In this document: positions 9,752-21,280 of the stretch, piece after piece | Numbering within the stretch: the stretch's first letter is position 1 | Layout: each line of letters opens with the position of its first letter | From: Volvox africanus | Lineage: Eukaryota; Chlorophyta; Chlorophyceae; Chlamydomonadales; Volvocaceae | NCBI GenBank assembly: GCA_030268105.1 | Contig: BSDZ01000004.1 | Span: 2,343,001 to 2,407,000 of the forward strand | Direction of reading: 5' to 3' | DNA: 64,000 nt | Position numbers and translations under genes: made by a program | Notes under the pieces: model-generated | Databases searched by the model: none | Seen by the model: only the letters and a program-made list of their open reading frames with translations | Told to the model about the DNA's origin: nothing

Positions 9752-12700
9752 GGGCTTGCCCGGGTTCCTGCGGAGGGGGCACCACCTGGGATTTCTGAAC
9801 TAACGCGTGGTCAGTGGTCATCCTTACGGCCAGCCGTTAAGGCATTGTTGCCTTGTGTACTTGGACACATCGAGCGAGTCATTGCGCGACGCATCACGCT
9901 TGACGGACGCACGGGACTTCTCTGCTTCGACCCGTTGTGTAATTTGTTTACACCTCGCCGTCCCCTGTCGTCTATCGATCTGTCTAACCACGTGGTTTTG
10001 TTCATCCCCTCATCTCTGCGTGAGATGTCGGAACAGTTGGCCATATACAGGAGGTGTAGGCGTCAATATCCAGGCACCGCCGCATGTGTTTTACTCCCCG
10101 CTTTCTGTCGGCGCAAGGCAGAGGCATCGTTAAGGGGTATGCGGCATGTCCACCGGTTCGAGCCGGGCACCGTTTTGTTTAATGGTGTGGATCGGGAGGG
10201 TACGCTGGCTCCGTGGCCAAGCACATCCTACTCGGTTGACGTTTGGTACGAAGCTCCTGACGGGGGTGCCGTAGGTTACGGACCCGCCCTAAGTGCACTG
10301 ACGTTGTCTGCTGGGCAGTCGCTCATAGATAACCGTGTCCCTGTGGTTCAGATCGGTTTGAATGGCCGTACTCTGAAGGCACTTGTTGACACCGGTGCCA
10401 GCGACGACTTCATCTCTGTCACAGAGGTGAATGCGCTGGGGTTGTCCCCAGAGTCGTCTGATTGTCCACAGGTTACCCTTGCTGACGGGGGTAAGCATCC
10501 CATCGTGGGCAGGATTACCCTTAGCCTATCGATAGGCCCTTTGCGTGTTGTGACCCGGCCGTACGTGCTGCAGGGCTTAGCAGAGACTGCACCGTACATA
10601 ATGGGGTCGTCGACATTACGGCAGTACCGCGCGCGCATCGACATGGAGACCGCAACCCTGCATATGTGCAAGGGTACTCTGTCGATTAAGGTACCTTTCC
10701 TGTCGTTTGAATATGTCACACCAAAGGAGGGCGAAACTGAGGCGGTGCCTATGGTTAATTTCGCTGTGACCGCAATGGCCGCGCAAATCGAACCAGAGCT
10801 AGTTGGGCGTAAGGAGGCCGTCCGTTTGTTACGGAAGGGTGCCCACGGACTGCTTTTAAGGCCGCGGGTGAGCTGTTGTGTCACCACCGCGCAGATTTCT
10901 GCGGATCCTGAGGTTGAGATCCTACTGTCACAGTATGAGGACGTCTTTAAAGATATCCCTGGCCTACCACCTATGCGTCCTGTTGATCACACAATCCCTC
11001 TCGTGCCTGGAGCGCAGCCTACGGCCCGGCCAATGTACAGGTTGAGTCCATTGGAGCTGGATGAGGTAAAGCGCCAGGTGACGGATTTGCTCGCGAAGGG
11101 TATGATACGCCCCAGCACATCCCCGTATTCTGCACCGATTTTGTTTGTCGGTAAGAAGGATGGGACCTTGCGCATGTGCATTGATTACCGGGGGTTAAAT
11201 GCGAATACGGTGAAAAATCGCTACCCTTTGCCACGCGTTGACGACCTGTTGGATAAGCTGAAGGGCTCGGCTTATTTTTCCTCAATTGACTTACAACAGG
11301 GCTACAATCAGATTCGCATCGCTGCCTCTGATATCCCGAAAACCGCTTTTCGGACGCCCTTCGGTCACTTTGAGTATACGGTCCTATCGTTTGGTTTGAC
11401 TAATGCCCCTGCGACGTTTCAGGCGGTTATGGACCGAATGTTTATGCCGTTTATCGACAGGTTCGTTGTTTGCTACCTGGATGACATCTTGGTATATTCT
11501 AAGACGCGCGAGGAGCACTTGGAGCATCTTCGGCTCGTGCTCGACGTTATGAGGCGGGAGCAATTGTTTGCTAAACGCGCCAAATGCTTTTGGGCGCAGC
11601 TTCAGGTGGAATATTTGGGCCACATTGTGTCGGCCACCGGTGTGAAGATGGACCCGTGGAAGGTCGCCGTGGTTCGTGATTGGCCCGCGCCTCAGAACCT
11701 CACGGAGCTGCGTAAGTTCCTTGGCTTGACCAATTATTTCCGAAAGTTCATTGAAAAATATTCCATCATTGCAGTCCCGCTTACTAACTTAACTCGCGAA
11801 GGTGTTTTCGTTTCGCTCGAGTCGTGGACGTCGCAATGCCAGCGGGCATTCGAAGAGCTCAAACGAATCGTTGCCGAAGATGTCACCCTTGCATTCCCTG
11901 ATTACTCGTTGCCATTTCGTGTTGAGGTAGTGTCTGATGCCTCAATATTTGGAAGCGGCGCTGTATTGTTACAGGAAGGGCGACCGATCGCCTTCACAAG
12001 TAAGAAGTTTTCTGGTGCGGAGATTCGCTACACCACCGGGGAACAGGAGCTTCTGGCCGTGCTGCATGCTTTAAAGGAATGGCGCTGTTACCTCGAGGGA
12101 CGCCCGTTTACTTTAAAGACTGACCATAAGCCCCTAACGTTTTTGCAAAGCGTTCCAACGTTGAACCGCCGTCAAGCTAGGTGGATGGAATATCTAGCTA
12201 GGTTCAACTGCACCTGGGAGTATATTTCTGGTAAATTGAATATTGCCGATGCTCTCAGTTGACATCCGTCGCTACACGCTGCAATTTTGGCAGCGCCCGT
12301 CGTGCGGCCGCGTAGCGAGGAGGTACCGATCGCGACGGACCTCACGGAGCGGTTGAAGGTTGCCTACAACGCAGACGCCTGGTTCGCGGACCCGGCTAAT
12401 GTAGAAAACTTTCGCAAGCAGAATGGCCTTTGGCTATGGACGGAGGGTGCAGCCACGCAAATCGTCGTTCCGAACGACGACGCGCTAGGCTACGACATCC
12501 TTGCGCGGTTCCACGAGGACCCGTTAGCAGGACACCCTGGTAGCAAGCGATTGATCGACTTGGTGCAACGTTCCTTTTGGTGGCCTCGTTTGGCTAAGGA
12601 TGCGGCGAACTTCGTCCAGACATGCAGTCTGTGCCAGCGCAATAAGGCTTTGTCCGGTAAGGGCCAGGGGTTGTTGCAACCGTTGCCTGTCCCGGATGCG

Positions 12701-13815
12701 CCTTGGGAAAGTGTTTCCATGGACTTCGTAGTCGCGCTGCCCAAAACTGAGGGGGGATACGATGCGGTGTTCGTAATGGTCGATCGTCTGACTAAGATGG
12801 TTCACCTAGCACCATGCACATCATCCTGCACGGCTGAGCAAACCGCACGTTTGTTTTTCGATAATGTGGTTCGGTTACACGGGGTTCCCAAAAATGTGAT
12901 CTCGGACCGCGGTGGACAGTTCACGTCTAAGTTTTGGGAAGCGCTCTGCAAACTAGTTGGCATGCGCGTCAACCTGAGCACGGCGTATCACCCGCAGACT
13001 GATGGTCAAACCGAACGCACAAACCGCACGTTGGGTGATATGTTGCGCAATTATGCTGGTCGCACACCACTCGTTTGGGATACGTATTTGACTGCGGCAG
13101 AATTCGCGCTTAACAATGCTGTTAACCGCTCTACAGGCAAAAGTCTGTTCTTTCTTAACTACGGATTTCATCCCGCGCTACCCGTGTGGCGTGAGTTGGA
13201 AGTGAACGTGCCTGCTGAAGTGAACTTTTTGCCAAGTCTTTTATGTCCCGAATCACAGACGCGAAGTCGTGTTTGGACGCGGCGCAGCAACGAACGACGG
13301 AATACTATAACAAATCTAAGCAGGATGTGACGTTTTCGGAAGGGCAACTCGTGTTGCTAAGCACCAAGAACTTGCGTTCCTTGGCCGACGGATCCCGAAA
13401 ACTCTTACCCCGCTGGATTGGTCCGTATCCTGTCATGCGCATGGTTGGGAATGTGGCTGTGGAGCTTGCATTGCCCGCTGACATGACCATTCACCCCACG
13501 TTTCACGTATCGCTTGTTCGTCCGTATCATGGTACGGAACCCGTCCCTGAGCCTTCTAACGCCCCCGCAGTGATCCAACCAGTTCCCGAGACCTGGGTCA
13601 CTGGTAAACAGAAGTTTTACGATGTGGAGCGGGTGTTAGATTATCGCGCTCGTCGTGTGGGCCGACACCGATGTAAGTGGACAGTACACGAGTACTTGGT
13701 CAAGTGGACAGGGTATACCAGCGAGCACAACTCATGGGAACCGGCACGCAACTTCTTGCAGGACATGAAGCCCCTGCTCGAAGAAGCCCGCAAACGTGCC
13801 ACGCAAGCCCAATGA
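9752..13815 (+). pseudogene. Pol polyprotein: protease, RT, RNase H, integrase, chromodomain (two lesions)
   Basis: The frame continues from gag after TAG. Landmarks in order: protease VDTGASDDF (about 10384); RT with YLDDILVYS (about 11475); RNase H with DASIFGSGA (about 11937) and TDHKPLTF (about 12119); integrase HHCC zinc region (HPGSK to CSLCQRNK, about 12533-12645), catalytic Asp in SMDFV (about 12717), Asp in SDRGGQF (about 12901) and Glu in DGQTERTNR (about 13001); chromodomain YLVKWTGY...SWEP (about 13693-13745). Two lesions: TGA at 12260-12262 exactly where related elements have Arg after DALS, and a one-base loss in the T run at 13225-13230, after which integrase continues in the next frame to 13815. 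RT and protease look intact. Confidence 0.92.
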
Positions 13816-13859
13816 CCCTTGCAGTCGATGCTGTACGAAGCAGCAAGGACGCTGCATAC

Positions 13860-13870
13860 GGGAGGGGGGA
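13860..13870 (+). other. Polypurine tract of copy B
   Basis: GGGAGGGGGGA lies four bases before the 3' LTR, the standard place for the plus-strand primer. Confidence 0.8.
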
Positions 13871-13874
13871 TAAT

Positions 13875-14698
13875 TGTTGTGCTACGGTTAGTTTCCCGCC
13901 GATGCGTAGGTCAATGTGATCCTACAAGGCGAAGTGCTATTGTGATGAACACATTGCATATGAATGAATCTGAATGATGTAAATGTATTCGTGTACATTT
14001 ATATATGCATTTGGCATGTTGTCATTATCCATCGCGACATCGCATCATGGCAAATCCGCCTAGCATGCATGAAAGCCCGAAGCATTGAAGTGCGCATTAT
14101 GCTCGTGCTACGAAACGATAAGTAATATTATCTGATATAATATTACTTCATTAAAGCACACGTTGAGAGCGCCGCACTCGTCGTGATACATGCCCTGCAA
14201 CCGGATATCGTTATCCGGACCCTTGCATCATGCGAATGCCGGAAAGGCTTATACGTTGTTATGCGTAGACATCGCCTATACGCAGTAGGATTGTCACATC
14301 TAGGATCGGCCTCCTAATGTGAATCGTACGGCATTGTGATACTGCGAGTATAACAGATGCGAGGACGGCTAAGCAAGACAAGACATTCGATACTGGAGAA
14401 CACTTGTGTGTTCTACATTACTATTGCTATACGCTATTCTACTTAGCCCGAGCTAAGCCTGAACTTCGCTAATCACCGCCGCGTGATGATTGCTTGCTTC
14501 CGGCGCTGACGGCGATTTCGTCCATTGCATTGTTCCGATCTGTAAAACTGTAAGTTATATCTCTCTTCGTCTTGAAGTCTTCCGCTGTCTCTGTTTGCTC
14601 TCGCTTGCCTTGCTGTACTTGCAAGTGCTCGCGCATCGGTGTCGAAAGTCTCCAGACGTGCAGATACTTATGAGCAAACGCGAACGAGAGGTACAACA
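13875..14698 (+). repeat. 3' LTR of copy B
   Basis: 824 bp, same ends as the 5' LTR. At least seven substitutions separate the two, several of them C/T or A/G changes. Inverted repeat at 14120-14148. Confidence 0.95.
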
Positions 14699-14703
14699 GT
14701 TAC
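14699..14703. repeat. Target-site duplication, right copy (GTTAC)
   Basis: Matches 7221-7225. Confidence 0.93.
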
Positions 14704-14769
14704 ATGCGTATAAAACTTTTACGCAACCCACAACTGCTAGCTGTGTACACATTATTCGCAGCATACGAA

Positions 14770-15150
14770 TGTGCGTTAGGCGTGCGTATATTGTGTGTTA
14801 GAGAACTTTAAGTGCGTTAACTTCCATGCACGCTATGTATTTTTGCTTGCGTATGGGTCTCTAACGCTTGCGTTGCGTTAGGCCTAACGCACAACTTAGA
14901 ATCTATGTGGGTGCGTTTGACATTGCGTAAGTTAGCTAACGCAAAGTAAACGCAAACATTTTCGTTCCCTCCCAAAAACGTTTATTTGCGATTGCGTTAG
15001 GTGCGTTAGGATTGCGTTAGCGATACGCAAGCAATAACGCAATGCGTTTGATTTGCGTTAGGCTTTGCGTTAGCTCGCGTTAGTTCGCGTTAAGCTTGCG
15101 TTAGGCTTGCGTTAGGGGTCCCTAACGCGAGCCTAACGCGAGCTAACGCA
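14770..15150. repeat. Array of GCGTTAG / CTAACGC heptamers in both orientations
   Basis: I count about 16 exact GCGTTAG or CTAACGC heptamers in roughly 380 bp, plus near variants (GCGTTAA, GCGTAAG). They are irregularly spaced and in mixed orientation, so this is not a simple tandem repeat. Adjacent opposite copies make perfect hairpins, for example GCGTTAGG-CCTAACGC near 14876 and GCGTTAGGG-GTCCCTAACGC near 15110. Such clustered short motifs resemble the subterminal binding-site arrays of some DNA transposons, but no transposase is visible. Confidence 0.75.
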
Positions 15151-15170
15151 CGCATTCCTTGTTATAGTGA

Positions 15171-15327
15171 AGGCCTAATGGTGTTAAAGGCCAAGGTGGT
15201 TTAATAGTATATATAGCCACTGCAAGGGGAAGGGTATTGCACAGAGAACCGGTGTGTTGGATAAACCTTTTCAGTTACACGTTGCTGACAATCCTTTGTC
15301 CTAAACCCTGACAACACCATTAGGCCT
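15171..15327. mobile_element. 157-bp element with perfect 15-bp terminal inverted repeats
   Basis: AGGCCTAATGGTGTT (15171-15185) is repeated in exact reverse complement at 15313-15327. The interior is non-coding and has a TATATATA run. I see no obvious target-site duplication. It could be a MITE, or the end of a larger element that includes the heptamer array next to it. Confidence 0.55.
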
Positions 15328-15559
15328 TGGCCGAGTTGGCTGTGAAACAAAGATGAAAACCAGTTATTAGGAAGTAAAAGCTATTTGCCATTTTGTTCTT
15401 TCGAAGAAAGGCCACACACCCTAGAGCTATCTCAACAGTACATTCCCACAAAATGTATACTTGTTTGTTATACTCATGAGTTGTTTCAAATGCTCCGCAA
15501 CAACAACAACAGGCAACTGACCCACTTTATACCGTCTTTACTACTCTCAATTCCGCGGC

Positions 15560-15874
15560 CTAGGCCCTGGCAAATGACCTCCGAAACCTGTACTGTGTAG
15601 TTGGCACCACCGCATTTTCCCAAACGCCTCCGCTGCAAATACCCTTCCGCCGCCTCCGACTGCGGACAATAGCGCCTCCCCCCTCCAGTACGCGGAAGGT
15701 ACTGCCCTCCTCGCGGCCTTCTTTCCTGTTCAGGAGTCGCCGCCAGTGCCAGAGTAGAGCCCTCCGGCCTTCATCCATATCGAGCCCACCAGGTGGTGAC
15801 GAGGGGGGGGGAGCGTTGTGAGCGTCAAACCACAGACCTTGCGGTCCGTAGGTATCCCGGTAGGAAGTAGCCAT
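15560..15874 (-). CDS. Small hypothetical ORF (104 aa)
   Basis: Not recognised. The ATG at 15874 opens 104 codons (MATSYRDTYG start, Arg-rich end). Composition is hydrophilic and Gly/Arg-rich, with a poly-Pro/Ser patch over a C homopolymer. No domain, no homologous pattern and no supporting neighbour. It may be chance. Confidence 0.2.
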   Translation of the reverse strand: MATSYRDTYGPQGLWFDAHNAPPPSSPPGGLDMDEGRRALLWHWRRLLNRKEGREEGSTFRVLEGGGAIVRSRRRRKGICSGGVWENAVVPTTQYRFRRSFARA

Positions 15875-16496
15875 ATCGCAATACGGTCAAACCTGGTCAA
15901 AGCACCCTAAGACGCCGTGGATTACGCCGAGGTGCGGCAGTGCGGCGGTGCATTCCCTCTTCTGTTGCTAATCCACAATAAAAACACATCGTGGGACATT
16001 GTACCCACCATCGTATCCCCCCCTACATGTAGATACCGCAAAGACCGTCTGGCACATGCCCGGGTGCACATCTGGGTGCATACCCGACGGTCTTAGCGGT
16101 ATAAGCATATGGCGAAGGCATCTCCGCCGTGACATTATACAACTACGCGGTCTCTTCTCCCGCCCCTTCTGATCTCCGTAAGCCCGCCCCCCCCCCAACC
16201 TCTCCGTCTCCAAACCCCGAAAGACACAAAACCAGCTAACCTACAGTGCCGGGTCACCCTACATTTCACCAGCTGCACCCCCGTCCCCGCACACTACCAG
16301 GCATTTACTTACAGCCTCGGGCCGTTGCAAAAGATCTATTTGTTTATTTATTTTCCCACCTCTATACAAGGCGTCCCCCCCCTTTCCCCACGCATGTGTT
16401 TCACATGCGCTCGCACAAACACGCAACCCCGAAACCCACAGCCGCGCGATCCTCCCTCCCCGGCCTTCCCGGGGGCAGAGGTCTCCATTCACGCAC

Positions 16497-16565
16497 CTGG
16501 CCGCCCACCGTGCCGCCGACCTGAATCCGCTGCATGGGCTCCAACTCGTCAAAGTTCTTACCGAA
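16497..16565 (-). CDS. Duplicated exon copy (FGKNFDELEPMQRI type)
   Basis: The minus strand shows acceptor CCGCAG, then 69 nt, then donor GTGCGT. It encodes FGKNFDELEPMQRIQVGG plus TVGGQ and is nearly identical to the exon at 17648-17725. Read in phase 0 it could be an alternative last-but-one exon of the small gene to the right, or a stray duplicate. Confidence 0.4.
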
Positions 16566-16904
16566 CTGCGGACAACCAACGCAACCAACACAACACAACC
16601 GACGGATTGCGGGGAGGAGGGGGGGATGGAGGTCCCGTTTTGACGGCCAGGACGTAAACCGTTTCGCTGCCAGGTACAGCAATGCAGACCCCACGCGGCT
16701 GTGACGTGATAGGCACCGACAAAACGTACGACGGCCTCAGGAGGGGACCCAGGGGGGGACGTCAAAGGAGGCGTAACAAATTTAGACGACCCCTCATGTT
16801 GAGGATGTTCCCGCTAAGACTCGAGAAGATAGGCAGGACTACTAGTTCTTCCTACCTCCCCCAAAGGGACATGACCTTACCCGGTGTACCCTTCCGCCCC
16901 CAAC

Positions 16905-16907
<3 letters not shown>

Positions 16908-16950
<43 letters not shown>
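16908..16950. repeat. (CA)n microsatellite
   Basis: About 21 CA units. Confidence 0.95.
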
Positions 16951-16953
<3 letters not shown>

Positions 16954-17647
16954 ACACATGCACATAACCCAGCCACCACCTTCTCCTGTGCCACTTGGTC
17001 CAGGTGCTCATGGTGGTCGCCGCCACCGGAGTCGCCGCTGCAGAACAATTTGGAGGGGGGGGACAGGAGGGGAGCGAGAAATGTGTGTGCAACAGATGTG
17101 CGAAGTGCGCGGCCACGAGAGTGGAAGCCCCTTTCTTCGACAGTATCGCCGCCGTCTGCTCCTTTCTCGCCGCCCTCACTCGCATTTAACCCGCAATTCC
17201 CAATGGCCAGTGGAACTCGCATGAAATACACGCGTGCCTGCACGCTGCACGGTACAGCGACCCATGGGTCTTGGTTGCATTGCGGTCCCAAGAAGATGCC
17301 AACCCCGGCGACCCAGGCGAGGGAACGAAGTAGAAGGAAGAGCTCTCTGACAACTCGTCCTTCCTCTTCATGGAGAAGTGTCCTCGGGAAAGCACCTGGA
17401 CACTTCCCTGCGTCTCCGCCAACTGCAACCGCTAACGAGGATTTTGCGGGGATATCTCAAGAACGTTTGCGGAATACTGCCAGCCAACGTGGTGTTACAA
17501 CTGGTAGTGTGGAGCTGCGCGGGATGGAAAGGCCCAGCCTTGGGGCTTACCAGGGAGTGTGCGGGGGCCTGCTGCGGGGATTGCACCGGCTGTGCTACTT
17601 AATGCCGCTATACTGCTGCAGCGGCTCCATTCAGCTGAGTTCTCTAC

Positions 17648-18609
17648 TTACCGCGAGCGACCCCCGATGGTTCCGCCGACCTGAATCCGCTGCATGGGCT
17701 CCAGCTCGTCAAAGTTCTTGCCGAACTGCGCACCAGGGACGAGCATTTGAAGGTGTGAAGATGTGAAGATGTGAAGGCAGAGGTGAACTGTTTTAAGATG
17801 GCATCTGCAAAAAAAGCTCTGCAGAAAAGATGCCTCATTCGCATGTCCTTGAGCGGCAACAAGAAGCGACGAGTCGCCAGCAGGACACCATCATATCACC
17901 AACAGGACAGCATTGTTAATATTTTAAGTAACGCACCGTAAATTTGAATTAAATGTTTGTGTTACACGTTTTCTAACCTTCCCTAATGATGAAGTTCCCG
18001 GTAGGATTGCCTTTCTCCTTGTAACAGCGTTGATCAAGAGTGATGTTTGCGACTAGGCGAACAAGGCTGCGGAACTCGGTGAGGAACTGACCCATGGGTC
18101 CGTAGCAAAAGTAAAAACGTAGCACAGGATAGCGGAGCCGACCTCGACCCGCAAGGTCATACCTCCCCTCTGGCCAGTGAGATATACGCCCTATATGTCC
18201 TAACTGGTCCGGTCCAGAGGAACAACATACTGCAGAAATGATATAATTCGCGCGAGAGGGGCATCAAGGGCTGACGAAGGGATGGCGGCAAAATTCGTCG
18301 CGCCTAATACGGCTCTGCTTAAACCGACATGACGTACAAGGTTGAGAGCGAGGGCGGAGGCAAGGGCAAGGGCGAGGGCGAGGGCGCGTAAGCTAATGAT
18401 CGCAGTGGAGCGGGAGGCTGGACGTAGCGCGCATAAGGGATATACAGGCTTTACACATATAGGCTTCAAGAGATGCTACGTGTGATGGCACAGGGACACC
18501 ATCGTCGCATATCACAGCCGGGCTCCCTTATCGTCCTACCGAACCGGGAGGTGCGCACCTTCTCTTGTGAAACCTCGTTGCGAGTCTCCTGAATGTTGGT
18601 GTCTGACAT
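17648..18609 (-). CDS. Possible small two-exon gene with a GG-motif C-terminus
   Basis: Exon 1 (18609-18559) starts at ATG with MSDTNIQETRNEVSQEK and ends in phase 0 before GTGCGC. Exon 2 (17725-17648) follows a GCGCAG acceptor, encodes FGKNFDELEPMQRI...GGTIGGRSR, and stops at TAA. The product would be about 42 residues and very hydrophilic. The pattern NF-x-E-L-x-P-x-Q-R...GG is loosely like the Lys-Gly-Gly stress-protein repeat, but the match is weak and function is unassigned. The 833-nt intron contains one GACCCATGGGTC palindrome. A near-identical copy of exon 2 lies at 16497-16565, which supports exon 2 as a real unit. Exon 1 is less certain. Confidence 0.33.
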
Positions 18610-21260
18610 GGCCGCGACTGTGACTGTGATTGTAAGAGAGAGATGGAGACGGGGCGAATTACCCTTCTCTGTCCTCGTAACGCACATGTACAGATAGATA
18701 TAACGTAACTCACTTTATTCGGTTTTCTCTTTCCCGCGGGGGCTTTGCGGGTAGGCTTTCAGGAAAGCGGACAGAATCGAAGAGAGAGGCGGCGCAAAGA
18801 GCGGCTTAGACTCTTTGAACAGCAGGTATGTTCATACAGCAGAAGAAGTCTATTTGATGCTCGCTGCTGGTCGATGCTATCGACAGTTGCAGGCCACAGG
18901 CGGCTTTTAATGGCAGCTTTTCTTAGGCACCCCTCCGCGGTCGTTGGATTCGTTGCGCAAAGATGAGGTCATCACCGTATTGAACGACAAGAGGAGAGAA
19001 GAACTGCGCGGCGTACTAAGACCTGTGAGACTGTCCCGCAAAGAATGGCGTAGCAGCACTCATAAACATGGTGCCTACAACTGCTTCGATTTAATTTTGA
19101 AATACTAATTCTAATACTAATAATAATTAATGCGAGCTCTTCTTGTGGCCTCGTTTCGCTACAGCTTTTTGAGAGTCGGGAACGACCCATGGGTCACCAG
19201 GCCGCTCTTGTAAAAAACCTCCTTAGGTAATCCACTCAGAAGATAAACATTTGCAGTGTGTCATTTCTTAATATATCATTTCCAATGTATCATGACAGAT
19301 TACTTGCCCATACGTTTAGTATTTGGTATAGTTTCATTCGACAAACCGCAGGATGCCAGCACGTCTGATGAAAGTCTTCCGATACGTGGGTCCACCAGAA
19401 CTGTACAAGGCTATATCGACGCCGACAGATGGGCTGGTGCTCCTCTTTTCTCTTACCTCTGGGGCTGGTACAGAATTACAACCAGAGAATTGTAGGATTG
19501 CATCCACACGACACCTACATGAAATGCTACGCTGTAACAACTAACAAAAAATGCGGTGACCTTTGACCTCGGTGGTATCTCGCAGAAACCGGAAAAAACG
19601 GAATTGTAGCTACTGTTAAAGTAGTAGCCACAATCGTAGGAATACGAGGGGCAGAACCCCTCTCAAGCCGGCACTCTGTGCTGCGGGCTACACCGCACTG
19701 TCCCTTGCCTGCCTCCCCCCAGAAGGGGTAACACCGGGTGCAATAGCGCGTGATGCCGGGGTGCGAGTTCTCCCCTTACACACTTACTGGACGGCTCCCT
19801 CTTTTTTCACTATTGCTCTGCATGGATCCACTTGAAGTTGCTGCTCACCACGTCACCAGATGGAAAAATGGAAATGGTCTCTGTGTACGGGGCATATATG
19901 CACATGCAGAGGTCCTCTAGGCCGAAGAACTTCACTGACCTGGTGGAACTGCTTGCCATTGACTATGAACTAACTTAGCAAATTGTTCTTTTGTCTTTGG
20001 GAGAGGAACAGGTTTGGGAGGCTTCATATCATCATTCGCAGACGTCCATTCATAAGTTTTCCAGACAAAGTGCCTCTTTTTTGTGGTATCCTCTGTTGGT
20101 AGTAGTGTCCAGGATGGACCGAGTATGGTCATCTTCCGATTGGGCCTTTGCTGCATGTTGGCGGACACAACAGAGATACATTTTGTGAAATCTACCGGGT
20201 CTCTGGGCCTGCCGGTGCCTGAGCAGTGGGAGGGGCCCCTTGAACCGGGGCTAACATCTTAAAATCCCCTCAATACAATTGTTACTCTATTAAATCCACC
20301 TGCACATGTTACCCCATCGGAAGTTTTTCAAATAATTGGTCATCTTGGACCATTATTCACCCATACACATCCCAGGATCGTGCACCTTGACCCATCCATC
20401 CCCAGTACCCACCAATTTTCCTGTTTACTGCTTTTTAAGTCCAAAACATTTTGGGTTACGAAAAAGTAACTGGGGATTAAGATCCATCGCACTAATGGAA
20501 TGATGAGACTATAATATAATAATAAATAGGCGATTATTAACGAACTGCTTGCAGGTATGGACCGGTTTGAGGTACGACTGCGTCTGGATCATGTGCATGT
20601 AATGCATTATGATGCTTCAATGTGCTCGTTCCTATCCTCATGTGCATGTTCATATTATTTTTGGATTTGTTCATAATAATGAAGGGCTGGGAACGAGAAT
20701 GGCGTGGTGGATCAATCTTTCTCAAGGCTTGCATCTTCCCATCGTTTGTACGGCACACATATGCTGTACGTGAAATCTATGGTATGGACGGACTGGCTGC
20801 CATATCGACAATTTGACATTTCAGGCTTTTTGAGTTTCGCCCGAAAATGTAGGGAGTTAAGAACAAAAGTCGAGAACAAAATTTTACACAACATGCCGGG
20901 TCGGCAGTACAATGGTACTTTCTTGGTACAAAAATCCCTAGCTGAAAAAACGTTAAAAGACAACTATTGATTTGGCGAACAACTCCAAAGCCCCAAATGT
21001 CAGGACCGGCTGACAACCGTACAAACGCCGCCGAACCCGCGCCTCCATCTGAGCCAACACACCGATCCCAAAACACACAAAGAGAGAAATGCGCAGCGGC
21101 AAGCTGTGGCCGTACATCTGCTCCGGAACCCTGGGTCAGAAGCTGATGACCGAAATTAACGCTCGTCCAATTTTGATTCCCACTGATGGTGGTACACACA
21201 CTGACAATGCCGCTCTCCTAGTTATGGCTTCATGATGCGCCGTGCTCCCCACATAAGGTC
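18610..21260. other. Interval without a supportable gene
   Basis: Mixed-composition sequence with several short frames on both strands. None has good splice borders, a recognisable motif or a strong start. It contains the palindrome copy at 19184 and AT-rich patches near 19.1 and 20.4 kb. Confidence 0.5.
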
Positions 21261-21280
21261 ATGCTCCCTCCCTCCCATCC

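Larger units (their letters stand above)
7226..14698 (+). mobile_element. Complete Ty3/gypsy chromovirus LTR retrotransposon, copy B (7473 bp)
   Basis: Fully bounded element: 5' LTR 7226-8049, PBS, upstream reading frame, gag, pol (protease, RT, RNase H, integrase, chromodomain), polypurine tract and 3' LTR 13875-14698, flanked by GTTAC duplications. The two LTRs are both 824 bp and differ by at least seven substitutions with no indel, so insertion was fairly recent. Gene order PR-RT-RNaseH-IN with a C-terminal chromodomain places it among chromoviruses of the Metaviridae. The coding part carries an in-frame TGA between RNase H and integrase and a one-base frameshift late in integrase, so this copy is probably non-autonomous now. 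Confidence 0.96.

Noticed and set aside
9091..12805. Antisense frames across gag and pol of the retroelement (and their equivalents in 1-3.3 kb)
   Set aside because: They mirror the sense codons in both copies and carry no domain.
14770..15150. CRISPR array
   Set aside because: Motifs are only 7 bp, in both orientations, irregularly spaced, in a eukaryotic context.
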